A program made the translations under genes and the position numbers. Under the pieces are notes generated by a model. That model saw only the letters and a program-made list of their open reading frames with translations. It was not told the origin of the DNA and ran no database searches. Below, in pieces: positions 32,604 to 42,797 of a stretch of DNA of 64,000 nucleotides (position 1 is the stretch's first letter; every line of letters starts with the position of its first letter). Source of the DNA: Cylindrotheca closterium. Its lineage: Eukaryota > Bacillariophyta > Bacillariophyceae > Bacillariales > Bacillariaceae. The DNA lies in assembly GCA_933822405.4 (NCBI GenBank), contig CAKOGP040000557.1, positions 508,557-572,556 on the forward strand. Reading direction: 5' to 3'.

Positions 32604-33974
32604 ATGATCCCCTTGGCAGAGACGAATTACAGCATGATAAGCGATGATGAATTGACAAGAAAAGGTTGTGGTGGAGAGCAGGAGGTATTGGCTTGCTCCA
32701 TCTGTTCAAACGATTTGAACGAAGTCCCATTCAACTCGTCGAGTTGCGACAGTGGCATTGGCACTTCTACTGTATCCCAACCGCAATTGATTCCTTTAGA
32801 TAATAAAGAATCAAACGCCGAGTTGAGCGGCCTTTCGCCTCCTTCTCTACAAGAAGCAAACGATAGAAAGAAATATGAGGACATTGCTTGGACGGAGCTT
32901 CCAAGTGAGATTAGGGAAGCAGCAAGCCGCCTTGGATATACCGAGGACATGTGGGATGAGAGCAAAGAGCCTAAGATATCCACAAAGTACTGGGCAGAGC
33001 TTGATTCCAAAGAGAAAGAGGCTGCCACAGTTCTGGGATATGATGAAACGCAATGGAATTTTGGGAACAAAAAAGTGACACCTGGGGAGTACGATGACAT
33101 GGATTGGAATCAGCTTCCAAAAAACATTCGGAAGGCCTATAGAGTTTTTGGCTACAGCAAGAAAATATGGAATGACGATGATGCGCCTGCTTCGTTTGAC
33201 AAAGACTGGCACGAGCTGACAGAAGCCGAGCAAAGAGCCGCGACTATAATTGGTTACTGCGAAGACACATGGGATGAAGACCCCGAAGATGAGCAACCCA
33301 GAAGCATTGAGGAAGAATCCATCGATTTCCTGAGGGGAGCTAGCTACATTTTGCTAGAATGCATCTCGACGGCAGCCTTTTCTGGATGTATCGAGATGAT
33401 TTTCTCTGTTGGGAAACGAATTCTCGAAAAGAATGCTCTCAATGCTTTGAAGATCGTCATTGGACTTGCCATTATGCAGTTCAGTGGTCAGACGCACAGG
33501 TGGTTGAAGGGGGAAGAAGAAACAATGACGCTAGGAAAAAATGGGGGGGGAATCAAGCACGATACACTTTCCCGTTCATTCCTGAATTTGTTCTCGTGGT
33601 GGACGATATTTGCGGGGGTGGAACATTTCGTAGGTGCTTTCGAAGATGACCTGCTCTACAAGTATGCCGATACACAATGGTATTTGAACTTGTGCGAGTT
33701 GGAAAAAAAAGTCAACAATACGTGTGAAGAGGTCCTATGGAATGTGACAGCAACGGAGAACATGGCCTGTTTAACCGTTCCTCAAGAACCGGCGAATTAC
33801 ATCAAATACATCAACATGGTTGAAGATTATCTCGTTGATACCGTCTGTGGACTCTTGGATGATGAAAAAGAGGTGATGGGGCAGTTATACTACTGGGCTC
33901 TTTATATTTGTTCAGCCATTTCAATGTGGTACGTGTTTGATGACAACTTCTTGCGTGGTTGTGATACTGATTGA
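32604..33974 (+). CDS. W/LGY-repeat membrane protein, four repeats
   Basis: Single exon of 456 residues, a paralogue of the gene at 23623 with one four-repeat module instead of two. Repeats are AWTELPSEIREAASRLGYTE, YWAELDSKEKEAATVLGYDE, DWNQLPKNIRKAYRVFGYSK and DWHELTEAEQRAATIIGYCE, each followed by a W(D/N) about five residues on. The C-terminal membrane part matches the paralogue: ASYILLECISTAAFSGCIEM, LNALKIVIGLAIMQFSG, LFSWWTIFAGVEHFVGAF, a Cys-containing loop, and YYWALYICSAISMWYVF near the end. Both proteins finish DDNFL(R/K)GCD or GDNFLKGCD. The N-terminal 85 residues carry two CxxC-like pairs (ACSIC). The two paralogues bracket the first CRAL-TRIO/DUF6824 cluster. Confidence 0.85.
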   Translation: MIPLAETNYSMISDDELTRKGCGGEQEVLACSICSNDLNEVPFNSSSCDSGIGTSTVSQPQLIPLDNKESNAELSGLSPPSLQEANDRKKYEDIAWTELPSEIREAASRLGYTEDMWDESKEPKISTKYWAELDSKEKEAATVLGYDETQWNFGNKKVTPGEYDDMDWNQLPKNIRKAYRVFGYSKKIWNDDDAPASFDKDWHELTEAEQRAATIIGYCEDTWDEDPEDEQPRSIEEESIDFLRGASYILLECISTAAFSGCIEMIFSVGKRILEKNALNALKIVIGLAIMQFSGQTHRWLKGEEETMTLGKNGGGIKHDTLSRSFLNLFSWWTIFAGVEHFVGAFEDDLLYKYADTQWYLNLCELEKKVNNTCEEVLWNVTATENMACLTVPQEPANYIKYINMVEDYLVDTVCGLLDDEKEVMGQLYYWALYICSAISMWYVFDDNFLRGCDTD

Positions 33975-34071
33975 GGAAATAGAGCAAGAGGATAAGTGCG
34001 GGATGGTTACAGTATCTAAAAAGTTAAAGTAGTTTCAAGTTATTGAATACTGTTTGGAGTTCTGTGATGAC

Positions 34072-35208
34072 CTATGAGTCTGGACTCACTTTCAACACGA
34101 ACGAATCGTTGTGCGTTTTGACAAACGGAGCCCATCCTCCTGAAAGCAAGAAGCATTGGCCATTTTCAACTTCCGGAAGGTCCACCGGCATCAATGTGGC
34201 TGCGTTTCTCCCGGGAGGAATTGTAGCACTCTCTGAAACATCAAGTTTTGACCAGCTCACGCTTCCTTTGTCGGCATCAGTCTTCATCAACCATAAATCG
34301 TTCAAACCTTCCAGCCCCATTGTTGCCGACGGTGTAGCTCCTCCAAACACGATACAGGTTGCATCGTCCAAAGCGCATATACAAGGAGATGCCCGAGACA
34401 CTGGTGTAGAAGATGCAACTGAATCAAGTTTCTTCCAAGTCCACGAGTTGAGGTTCAATACAAAGACTTCATTAGACATGGTTTGATCATGTGCTGCTCC
34501 AGCAAAGACAACGATATTGTCGTCGCCTAGTTTGCACGCTGCATGGAGACCTCTTGGAGACGGACCAGTTCCTTTTGTGGCCTGCCGATGTAATAAATAA
34601 TCGTTTGCTTTCGATCCCTTTTGAAAGAGTAGTACATGATCCGTGCATCGATGATTATGTAAAAGAATAGAGTCATCTGAAATCGACACGGCTACGTGAC
34701 GACTAGTAGTTTCCTCGAGTGAAGTACTGGCAAGAGTTGGGCCCATCCAACCACCCTTGGAAGCACTGTACTCGGTAATAGAATCGAGTATAACACCTCC
34801 TGTGCCTGGTGTTTGTGGGTCCCAACCACCAAAAATAAAGGCTGAATCATCTAGAGTTGCTGCTGCTGCCGCCAAACGTTGTTGAGGGGCCACAGTGCTT
34901 TCGTTGCACTCGTCGCAGTCATCAACGTGCAAGTCAGCATCTTCCACAAGGTTCCATGTCGTTTCAGCTGGGTCAAATTTCCACAGGTCGTTTGTGGGGT
35001 ATCGTACAACTTCTCCATCATTTCGAGCCACTTCTGCGTATCCTCCAAACACATACACCTCATCCTTTATGGTAAACCCTACATGTCCTGATCGTGCTGG
35101 CTCGATATTCTGTTTAGGCTTCAATTTTATCCACTCAGCTGTCCATCCATGACAGAAAGATGAAGCTGGGTGAAACAGAAACCATATGCAGTGATGAAGT
35201 GATCTCAT
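34072..35208 (-). CDS. Kelch-repeat beta-propeller protein
   Basis: Single exon of 378 residues. Kelch motifs are visible as GHVGFTIKDEVYVFGGYAE...NDLWKFDPAETTW, AAATLDDSAFIFGGWDP, HAACKLGDDNIVVFAGAAHD...NEVFVLNLNSWTW and CICALDDATCIVFGGATPS...NDLWLMKTD, with a final strand QCFLLSGGWAP. This is enough for a six-bladed propeller covering the whole protein. The N-terminus (MRSLHHCIWFLFHPASSFCHG) is hydrophobic and may be a signal peptide. No BTB, F-box or catalytic domain is fused, so a protein-binding role is all that can be inferred. It converges with the W/LGY gene at 33974 (97 bp apart). Confidence 0.85.
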   Translation of the reverse strand: MRSLHHCIWFLFHPASSFCHGWTAEWIKLKPKQNIEPARSGHVGFTIKDEVYVFGGYAEVARNDGEVVRYPTNDLWKFDPAETTWNLVEDADLHVDDCDECNESTVAPQQRLAAAAATLDDSAFIFGGWDPQTPGTGGVILDSITEYSASKGGWMGPTLASTSLEETTSRHVAVSISDDSILLHNHRCTDHVLLFQKGSKANDYLLHRQATKGTGPSPRGLHAACKLGDDNIVVFAGAAHDQTMSNEVFVLNLNSWTWKKLDSVASSTPVSRASPCICALDDATCIVFGGATPSATMGLEGLNDLWLMKTDADKGSVSWSKLDVSESATIPPGRNAATLMPVDLPEVENGQCFLLSGGWAPFVKTHNDSFVLKVSPDS

Positions 35209-35398
35209 GTTTCATGTCTCTTTTATTGTGTTGCGGAATATTTTCAATTTATTACTGCGTGTATAGTTTCCATTCGATGTAGTCGAACGGAGCAACTTTT
35301 TCGGATGTAGTATCGTAGGTAGGTAGCTAGGTGGTCTGAGTGCTAGAGTTCCATCGAATTTTGCTGCTTTATTGTTATTGGTACACTACGGCGAGGCC

Positions 35399-38388
35399 TC
35401 AATTTGATACAAAGTGAATCTGAGTCCTTGCAGAATTGACTTGGATAATTTCCAATGCCTCGTATTCTTCCAGGCAAGATTGCAAGTGTTGCACGGTGAA
35501 TCCTTTCCGTAGAACCATGGCCTCCGCCAATTTCAGCTCGACGAATGTACAATTGGAAGTGGTAGCATAGTCTCGAATAATGTGAAAGACTCGCGACATG
35601 ATGTCTTCTCTCTTCTTTCCCTTGGAACCATCCATACTTGTACCCTCATCCTCCAAACTGGCCTTGCTCATGTGTGTCAATCGAATGGCTTCGTCCACAT
35701 CTTCTCGGGCCACAAAGTCACTAAATCGAAGACGGGCCAACGACTGACTCAATCGGAGAATGGAAAGAAGCTGACGGGCCGTCATGGCAGTCTGATCTCC
35801 CGATTTCCCACCGTTCGCATTGGTGCCAAAACTTTGCGATTGCCTGGCACCACCGCGACGAGGACGATCCTGCATGCGAAGAGAAACATAGGCTTCCACG
35901 ACGTAGGGAGCCACTTCTCTTGGCACTGTGGGTTCATGTCGTCGGGCCCGAGCCACATGCTCCCGCAACAAGCGAGGCGACACAGTGCCCTTGGTTTCAT
36001 CATAATCGGAAGTGATAGCCTCCGCCATGCTCTCATCGCCACTATTGTCCTCGTCATCGTCATCATCGTCCTTCTTTTCTTCCAGACCTTCGTTTTGATG
36101 GACAAAGGTAACGTGTCTGGCAAGGGCCATATCCTTGTCCACATCCGGAGTATCCAAAATCAAGAACATGAGATCAAATCGACTCAGCAACGAGTTGGGC
36201 AAGTTGATATTTTCAGACAAGGACTTGCTGCGATTGTATCGCGAGTATAAAGGATTGGCTGCCGCCAAGACGGCCGTCCGAGCATTTAAAGTAGCCACGA
36301 TACCTGCCTTGGCAATACTGACAGTTTGCTGTTCCATGACCTCGTGAATGGCGGTACGATCCGTCTCGTCCATTTTATCGAATTCGTCCTATGGAAAGCA
36401 AAGTAAAACAAACGAGTATGAGATTCCCGAAATCACAAGCAAATTCATTTTCAATGCATGCATGCATCCATAATCAATAACTTACAATGGCACAAATTCC
36501 TTGATCCGCCAAGACCAAGGCTCCCCCTTCCAGTGACAATTCCCCCGTCACGGTATTCTTGGTGACCGCCGCTGTCAGACCCACACCGGAAGATCCCTTT
36601 CCGGTCGTGTAGACTCCCCGTGGTGCAATGCTCGAAACGTGTTTCAAGAGCTGCGACTTGGCCACTCCCGGATCACCCATCAAGCAAATATTAATGTCCC
36701 CGCGAATCTTCATGCCATCTTCCAATTTGCGAGTCACACCCCCCGTCAATTGCAACAACAAAGCCCGCTTGATGTTTTCATGTCCAAAAATTTCGGGGGC
36801 AATGCTTGCCGCCAAAATGCCAATGGGATCTTCCGAGGTGGCCACCATTTGAATGTCCCGGTCAATTTGTTCCGATTCCGCTTCCGACAGGTGATCCAAA
36901 AGAGATTCGTCAAAAGACTTCTTGTGGAGTTCCAAATGTTGGGCTTCTAAAAAGAGCGTGGCCATCAATCCGGCATTTCGTGAACTTCGGTAGCCTCCCT
37001 CGGTAACCTTTTGTGGCAAAAAGACTCCGTCGACGGTAATGACATCCCCCGGATTGGCCAGACGGGTCAATTCTCCTCGACAATACACGCTGAGCGAACG
37101 AGGCACATGTCCCATCGGCACTTGAGAGGGCAGTTCTTGCAATTTCAATTCTTGAAACTTTGTGAATTTGGACCCCCTCGTTTGCAAATGAAGGGTATTG
37201 AATTTGGATTTCCGTCGATTTTGTTGGGCGCAATTGGGACAGTGCCGCTGGGGCATGAATTCTCGTTGGCCATTCAAAACTTGATACAATTCGGCCCCAC
37301 AATCGTCGCAGGAATAGGTCGCCACTTGACAATAGGGTTTGACGTCCGTGGCCCGGACGACCATGCCGGTAATGGTCACGAGTCGTCCCAAGCTCTTGGC
37401 CCGGACGTGACGGAGACTGACACCACTTTGATTGGCAATTTGAGTTGCATGCGAATTACTCTTGGCAATGTATTGTCGAACAAAGGGAAATAGCTTTCCT
37501 TTGCGTTCCAATGGTAGAATCCTCAATTCGTACTTGCGCAACAGAATGGGTGGAAACATGGTCGTGGCTTGATCTTGATTGTTGTTGTTCGTGCCTTCCG
37601 CTTGTTCGGCAGCGACACCCCCGACTTGTAGATCAATATTTTCATTTGGATTTTGCTGTTGTTGGAGAAAGTCGTTTTGACGTGCTTGTTGTTCCATGCG
37701 TTGTTCGTGCAAGACATCCTCTGTATCTCGCAAAAAGCCATTCTGATTTCTCGCTTCCGTTTGTGACAGGGAATCCAAATAGCGATCAATGACTTGACCA
37801 AAGAGTGTTTGATACCGCATGGTATTGGCAATGGCCCGGTCCGCCAAATCGGCGCCACGGACACTGTCCCAGGCCACCAATTCCCGGAGTGGAATTTCCA
37901 AAAGAAAGGTCGCTTGATGATCGTCGTCATAGGCTCGATTCTTGATTTTTTGGAGCAGTGGTGGATAGCAGGGAACTCGTTCGACATTCAAACCTTCTTC
38001 TGCGACTGGTTCGTACAATCGGCGTGGTCTGTTATTGCCAGCGCCTCCTTCCTCGTCATTGTCGCTGTCACTGTCGTCCATCTCATCATCCTTGACCACT
38101 CGTAGAATGGTGTGTTCCTTCAAAAAGTCGGAAAATGTTTCTGATTTGGTTGAAAAGGCGAGATGGAAGAAAGAAGAAGGAAAAAGGTGGGATTGTAAGC
38201 AATGTGTTTCATTCATTCATTCATTCATTAATTGATCAATATATTACAAATATAAATGTGTATTCAGCCACAGATATACTGTCATAGTGTTTGCAAGAAA
38301 TGAACGTACGCGTATCAGATTCATAGTCTGGATAAGATGTCGTCACATTGGTAATGTCACCTCCTTGCAATGTGTCCTGTGTCGCCAT
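35399..38388 (-). CDS. MCM7: DNA replication licensing factor MCM7
   Basis: Three exons, 38388-38310, 38140-36486 and 36388-35399, total 907 residues. A 26-codon first exon (MATQDTLQGGDITNV...) joins at GTACGT...AATCAG to TFSDFLKEHTILRVV. Order of elements: N-terminal MCM domain; zinc-binding CDDCGAELYQ...HCPNCAQQN; LQTRGSKFTKFQELKLQE, characteristic of MCM7; Walker A GDPGVAKSQLLK; sensor region TTGKGSSGVGLTAAV; Walker B LVLADQGICAIDEFDKMDE (spanning intron 2); and Arg finger LLSRFDLMF. MCM7 is a subunit of the MCM2-7 hexameric replicative helicase in the nucleus. It is longer than animal MCM7 (about 720) because of Gln/Asn-rich and acidic insertions (DDDDDDEDNSGDE). It shares a promoter region with the TIPIN-like gene. 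Confidence 0.96.
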
Positions 38389-38923
38389 GATAAATTATAT
38401 GATTTAATTCAATTCAATTCAATTTCAAATTCAATTCAATTCAGTGTTTGGATGGGAAATGCTGTCAATCTTCTTTGTCGAGTACTGTAATATATAAAAG
38501 TGTTATGATGAATGAAAATGGATGCAAATGGCTGTGTATGAATGGATGGCTTTGTCTGGCGGTAAGATCGACTGTTGGATCAGTGGTATATATAGAAGCG
38601 ATCTCTATTGCAACAGAGTTGTGTGGGTATTGGTAGAATATGACCAATGAGATGAAGAATTGGTTTTCAAACCAAAAAAAACGCCAAGGTTGTTTGCGTT
38701 ATATTTGAAGGAACGCGAGCACGCGCAATGCGGCAAAAATTCGCGCCAAACAAACTCGCTGTAAAGCGCGGTAAAAATTGTACAGCCAGTAGATTCTGTA
38801 CCATAGCAATGCTGTAGTGCAATAAGCCCTCTCTCCTTCTATTCTTCTTCTTCTTGCAAACATTGATTGGCATCAAAATAACACAAAACGACAATAATAG
38901 CAACAGCCATTGACAAAATCATC
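38389..38923. promoter_or_regulatory. Divergent promoter region between MCM7 and the TIPIN/Csm3-like gene, with E2F-type site
   Basis: 535 bp. It contains GCGCCAAA at 38743-38750, the exact complement of the E2F/DP consensus TTTGGCGC, within TTCGCGCCAAAC. A further CGCCAAGG lies near 38680. E2F/DP controls G1/S genes such as MCMs in animals and plants, and both flanking genes are S-phase genes. Near the MCM7 end is an AATTC microsatellite. No clear TATA box. Confidence 0.6.
38403..38441. repeat. AATTC pentanucleotide microsatellite
   Basis: Repeated AATTCAATTC units immediately upstream of the MCM7 start codon, with slight interruptions. It falls in the 5' leader or core promoter. Confidence 0.85.
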
Positions 38924-41020
38924 ATGTATCGTTCCAGAAATCGTACCATGGTGCGCAGCAACAACAATCAGAGTCAAGCTGGACGTGGTGGTGGATCCTT
39001 GTTGCGCGGAAGATCCACCTTGAATCATCATTATCGTAGTGGTGGTGGTGGTGGTGGTGGTTTGGAAAGCATGCGACAAACCAAACAGCAGTCCAATGTT
39101 GCTTCTGCTGCTTCTGCTGCTTCTACCAAGCATGATAATTTTTATAGTGACGACGAAGATGATTCGTCGGTCGAAGAAGAACGTATCTTGTCGGAACGAT
39201 ACGGAGAAGCGGCGGACGATGGTGGTGGTGGTGGTGGCAAAGCAGAGGCAAGCAGCAACAACAACAAAAAGAAAACCGAAGAAGAGATTGCCGCCGAATA
39301 CAACCAACAAGAAGCCAAAAAGAAGAAGAAGCGTCGACCTGCTCAAAAGCTAGAACCAGAACAACTCACCAAAGACAAGGGATTAATGACGGTCTACAAG
39401 CGGTTTCCCGAAATTTTGCACTCGAAATACGAACGCCATTTGCCCAAACTCAAAAATAGTGGTCGTCCCAACAAGCGATTCAAACCAAGCACCCCCCAAG
39501 ACATGGCCAAGTTTACGCACACCATGATGAACATGTACCGGAACTGGGTCGATGATTTGCTTCCAGGAGTTCCATTGGAAGAAATCTTGTGGAAACTCCA
39601 ACCCATGAACAATACGGGAACCGTCAAGCCTTATTTGGAACAAATGCGCCGTCAAGTCATGTCCGAAAAGGTCGAGGCGGTCTATGGATTGGAAAAGGGA
39701 CAATCCTTGATGGAACAATTTCAAGGATTGGTGGACGAACAATATCAACTGGAATTGGAAGAAAGGGTACCGGATCAAAATGGACCAGAAGGAGAGCAAC
39801 CATTGCTAGATGGTGGCAATGATAATGATGATGATGATGATACTTCACCCACTGCTGCCAATCAAACTGATCTAGACCCTGCCCAGAATACTGCCACGGC
39901 TCCCGCAAAGTCATCTCGGTTGGTGACTCCCCGCAACAAGCGTCAAGTCATTGAGGATAGTGATGACGAAGACGAATTGGAATTCACAATGGACAATGAG
40001 AACAATGCTACTAGTACTGCTACTAGTACTGCAGTGGCGGCCAAGGTTTCGCCTTCTTCCAAGGAGGACGAGCGACCCAAAAAGGCGGCACGGCGGGTCA
40101 TTGTGGACGATTCGGATGATGAGGATGACAATGACAATGATAATAATGAAGGCAATGAGGATAATGACATTGTAAGGATGGAGGTGGATGCAGAAAACAA
40201 CAAGAGCGATGATGGCAGCGAAAAGGAGGATGCTTCAGCAAAAAAGAGGAAACGAAATGTGCTAGACGATGACAGCGAGGATGAAGATGAATCGGAATTG
40301 CAATTGGATACGCAAACAATGGAAACCCAAAAGGAAAGTGTTGTCACTACTGATAAGCCTGAAACGGACACTGTTTCAAAGAAAAGAACGGTGCAGGACG
40401 ATGACAGCGAGGATGACGATGATGATGAATCGGAGCTTCAATTTGACACTCAAATGGAAACGCAAAAGGAAAGTGTTGCCACTGACGATAAGACTGAAAT
40501 CTTCGACAAGGATAATAATTTGGGTGATGCGAAGGATGATGCTGATAATGATGAAGCAAACGACACTCACTCTGCTCCAAAGACGAGGGCAGTGCTGGAC
40601 GAAGATAGCGAGGAGGAGGAAGAATCAGAACTCCAATTTGACACTCAAATGGAAACCAAAAAGGAAAATGTCACCAACACAAAAAGTGATGACAAGGAAG
40701 CCGTGGTAGGAGAAAAAGTAGTAGAAGAACCAATCGCCACCCAAGGAGAGACCAAGGATCCTGTAAATGGCGATGATAGCAACGACTCGAAGGATGAGAA
40801 GGAAACACCAGGCCAGGCCAGCAATGAGCCAGAAGAAGAGTTGGAAACCCAAGCCTTGGGAACTCAGCCTCTCTCGTCTTCTATTGGGGAAAAGACTAGT
40901 GATGCTATCAAGGACAGTCCAATAATGGAAGACAAGGATGGTGATGAGGCTGCGAAAGTGGACGAGGAAGGAGACGATAGCCAACATTCCGAAACGCTCC
41001 AATTCGAAACTCAAGAATAA
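38924..41020 (+). CDS. TIPIN/Csm3/Swi3-domain replication fork protection protein
   Basis: Single exon of 698 residues. Residues about 145-265 form the Swi3 domain: LTKDKGLMTVYKRFPEILHS, a basic segment, then MAKFTHTMMNMYRNWVDDLL, PGVPLEEILWKLQ and VKPYLEQMRRQV. TIPIN (Csm3, Swi3) binds Timeless/Tof1 and stabilises stalled forks and checkpoint signalling. The N-terminus is Arg/Gly-rich, with a poly-Gly run from GGT repeats near 39040-39063. The C-terminal 370 residues are highly acidic and repeat a block SED(E/D)DESELQFDTQMETQKES three times with variants. TQ/SQ sites recur (DTQ, ETQ, GTQ, ATQ), about ten in all, resembling an ATM/ATR SQ/TQ cluster. It is longer than animal TIPIN (about 300). 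The domain call is good; the checkpoint role is inference from family. Confidence 0.85.
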   Translation: MYRSRNRTMVRSNNNQSQAGRGGGSLLRGRSTLNHHYRSGGGGGGGLESMRQTKQQSNVASAASAASTKHDNFYSDDEDDSSVEEERILSERYGEAADDGGGGGGKAEASSNNNKKKTEEEIAAEYNQQEAKKKKKRRPAQKLEPEQLTKDKGLMTVYKRFPEILHSKYERHLPKLKNSGRPNKRFKPSTPQDMAKFTHTMMNMYRNWVDDLLPGVPLEEILWKLQPMNNTGTVKPYLEQMRRQVMSEKVEAVYGLEKGQSLMEQFQGLVDEQYQLELEERVPDQNGPEGEQPLLDGGNDNDDDDDTSPTAANQTDLDPAQNTATAPAKSSRLVTPRNKRQVIEDSDDEDELEFTMDNENNATSTATSTAVAAKVSPSSKEDERPKKAARRVIVDDSDDEDDNDNDNNEGNEDNDIVRMEVDAENNKSDDGSEKEDASAKKRKRNVLDDDSEDEDESELQLDTQTMETQKESVVTTDKPETDTVSKKRTVQDDDSEDDDDDESELQFDTQMETQKESVATDDKTEIFDKDNNLGDAKDDADNDEANDTHSAPKTRAVLDEDSEEEEESELQFDTQMETKKENVTNTKSDDKEAVVGEKVVEEPIATQGETKDPVNGDDSNDSKDEKETPGQASNEPEEELETQALGTQPLSSSIGEKTSDAIKDSPIMEDKDGDEAAKVDEEGDDSQHSETLQFETQE

Positions 41021-41147
41021 AATCAAGAAGTATCATAAGTATAAGTATAATAATCATATTATAATTCAATTAGTGTGTATAGTTTTTTATTTTGTATAGA
41101 GAGTCGAGACACCATTCAGGTCGTTTGTGACATTGTTCCATGGTTGT

Positions 41148-42797
41148 TTAACGTTTGGTCACCTCCCAATCCGAAGAATGATCATGGCATTCAATACTCA
41201 AATTGGCATCTTTTGGAGTAAAGAACAACTTGGCATTGCCATTGGAAATAGCCTTCAAGGCATCTTCCTTACGTAAGGTATTCCACATGCCAATCTTTGT
41301 GGCCTCATCCATAGTCGGAAACGTGTTGGACAAATCTACCAAGAAGGACTTGACTCGTTCGGCTTCGGCCAAACCTTCCATCTTGGAACGGGCGTTGCTA
41401 TTGTCGGTTTGGATTTGCAAGAGTTCGGCGCGAGCCTTTTCTTCTTCAATATCGCCACGAATTTGCTTCAACTGGATTTCGTTCTCACTTTCTTGCTGCT
41501 GCAAACGGTTCATTCGGTTCGTGGTTTCTTGAATGATCTCTTCCAAGATGAGAGCGGTGGAGCTTTCTGCGCAACGGTAGCCGGTCACTTCCAACGAATG
41601 AATCTTGACACCGCGCTGGTCATAAAAGTTGGAATTATCGTTTTGGTGCACCCCTTCGGCAATCTTGTTGAATTGGAGCATAAATTCTTGAAGAGTGACT
41701 TTGGATACAAGTTCAATGAATCTAGAGCGAGCATGGTTGCAAATATCACCTGTGGTATCATTGGTGAACTTGACCATGGCTTGAAGATCAGTAATCTCCC
41801 AAAAAAAGGAACCTTCCAAAACAAGCTCCACATTGTCGTTAGTGCGACAATTGAATTCAAAGCTCATGTACATTGGTCTCAAATCGAGTTTAGTGATCTT
41901 AAGGTCTCGTCGTTCACGGCGACGTCCTTGAGACCACCTGAGAGCGACGAGCTCGGAATGAGGGGGCAAGAAGAAGCTTCTTTGAGCTTCATTAGTTCCA
42001 AAGTAGAAAATGTCCTTTCCGGTCTTGTCACGAACAATACAAGCTTCATAGTCGGCAAGTTTGATCAATTGCCTAACTTCCAAGACTTCTTCGTCATTCG
42101 AGGGCACGAAGAGAATCTTCTCCGTAACTAGACTCAATTGACCTGAGCGCTTGTTACGAACCAATACAGCAGTTGACTCGTCGACTTCAATGGCAACCTT
42201 CTTGGATTCCATGAGCACTTCAAAGGGTCCAAGAAATACGAGCTGTTCGCCACGTTCGGTGCGGATGGTACCAGTTTCTCGATCTTGAATCTTGACATAT
42301 TCAAACACGCGAAGGTCGACAGCTTGCATCTTGTCACCATCCATGTATTTTTCATATGGTCCAGGAACCAAGCATCCGTGTTTACCACGAACCACCCGAA
42401 CCTCTCCAGTTTGTTCATCAACTAGTCTAGCATACTCGTTGGACTTGAGTGATGTTGCCTTGCGTTTTTCCAGACCAAACTTGTTCTTGAGAATTTCGTC
42501 GTATGGCTTTCGAAAGACCAGCTTGGGCCCAACTTCGACACGCTTGGCACCAGTCAAGTTGTTCTTGATCACACAATAGTCCATCGCGCCAAGAGACACA
42601 GCCTTGCGGACTTCAATGGACTTGCGAAGCATAGGAAGGACGGCTGCCTTCGGCCCATGAATAATGGTTTGCTCGGTCAAACCTTCGATGACCAGTTCTT
42701 CGTCCTTATCAACAAATTTGACGAGGTAGAAGAACAAGAAGGCAGCCAAACCGAGAATCACTGCGAGAGCGATTGAAAGTAGGATTAAAGAATTCAT
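41148..42797 (-). CDS. Membrane-anchored SPFH/band 7-type protein
   Basis: Single exon of 549 residues from the ATG at 42797, which opens directly into a TM helix (LILLSIALAVILGLAAFLFFYLV); an in-frame ATG at 42848 would add 17 residues. The body has repeated beta segments of the type ERGEQLVFLGPFEVL, VRVVRGKHGCLVPGPYE and LVTEKILFVPS, similar to band 7 or vault-protein repeats. An SPFH-like part follows (MSFEFNCRTNDNVELVLEGSF with FFWEI; DICNHARSRFIELVSKVTLQ). The C-terminal 130 residues form a charged coiled coil (QQQESENEIQLKQIRGDIEE). The order TM, beta domains, coiled coil resembles flotillin/stomatin scaffolds of membrane microdomains. The exact subfamily is uncertain. Confidence 0.75.
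   Translation of the reverse strand: MNSLILLSIALAVILGLAAFLFFYLVKFVDKDEELVIEGLTEQTIIHGPKAAVLPMLRKSIEVRKAVSLGAMDYCVIKNNLTGAKRVEVGPKLVFRKPYDEILKNKFGLEKRKATSLKSNEYARLVDEQTGEVRVVRGKHGCLVPGPYEKYMDGDKMQAVDLRVFEYVKIQDRETGTIRTERGEQLVFLGPFEVLMESKKVAIEVDESTAVLVRNKRSGQLSLVTEKILFVPSNDEEVLEVRQLIKLADYEACIVRDKTGKDIFYFGTNEAQRSFFLPPHSELVALRWSQGRRRERRDLKITKLDLRPMYMSFEFNCRTNDNVELVLEGSFFWEITDLQAMVKFTNDTTGDICNHARSRFIELVSKVTLQEFMLQFNKIAEGVHQNDNSNFYDQRGVKIHSLEVTGYRCAESSTALILEEIIQETTNRMNRLQQQESENEIQLKQIRGDIEEEKARAELLQIQTDNSNARSKMEGLAEAERVKSFLVDLSNTFPTMDEATKIGMWNTLRKEDALKAISNGNAKLFFTPKDANLSIECHDHSSDWEVTKR

Noticed and set aside
39943..40371. Long Ser-rich minus-strand ORFs opposite the TIPIN-like gene
   Set aside because: They mirror the acidic GAT/GAA repeats of the sense strand and have no domain signal.
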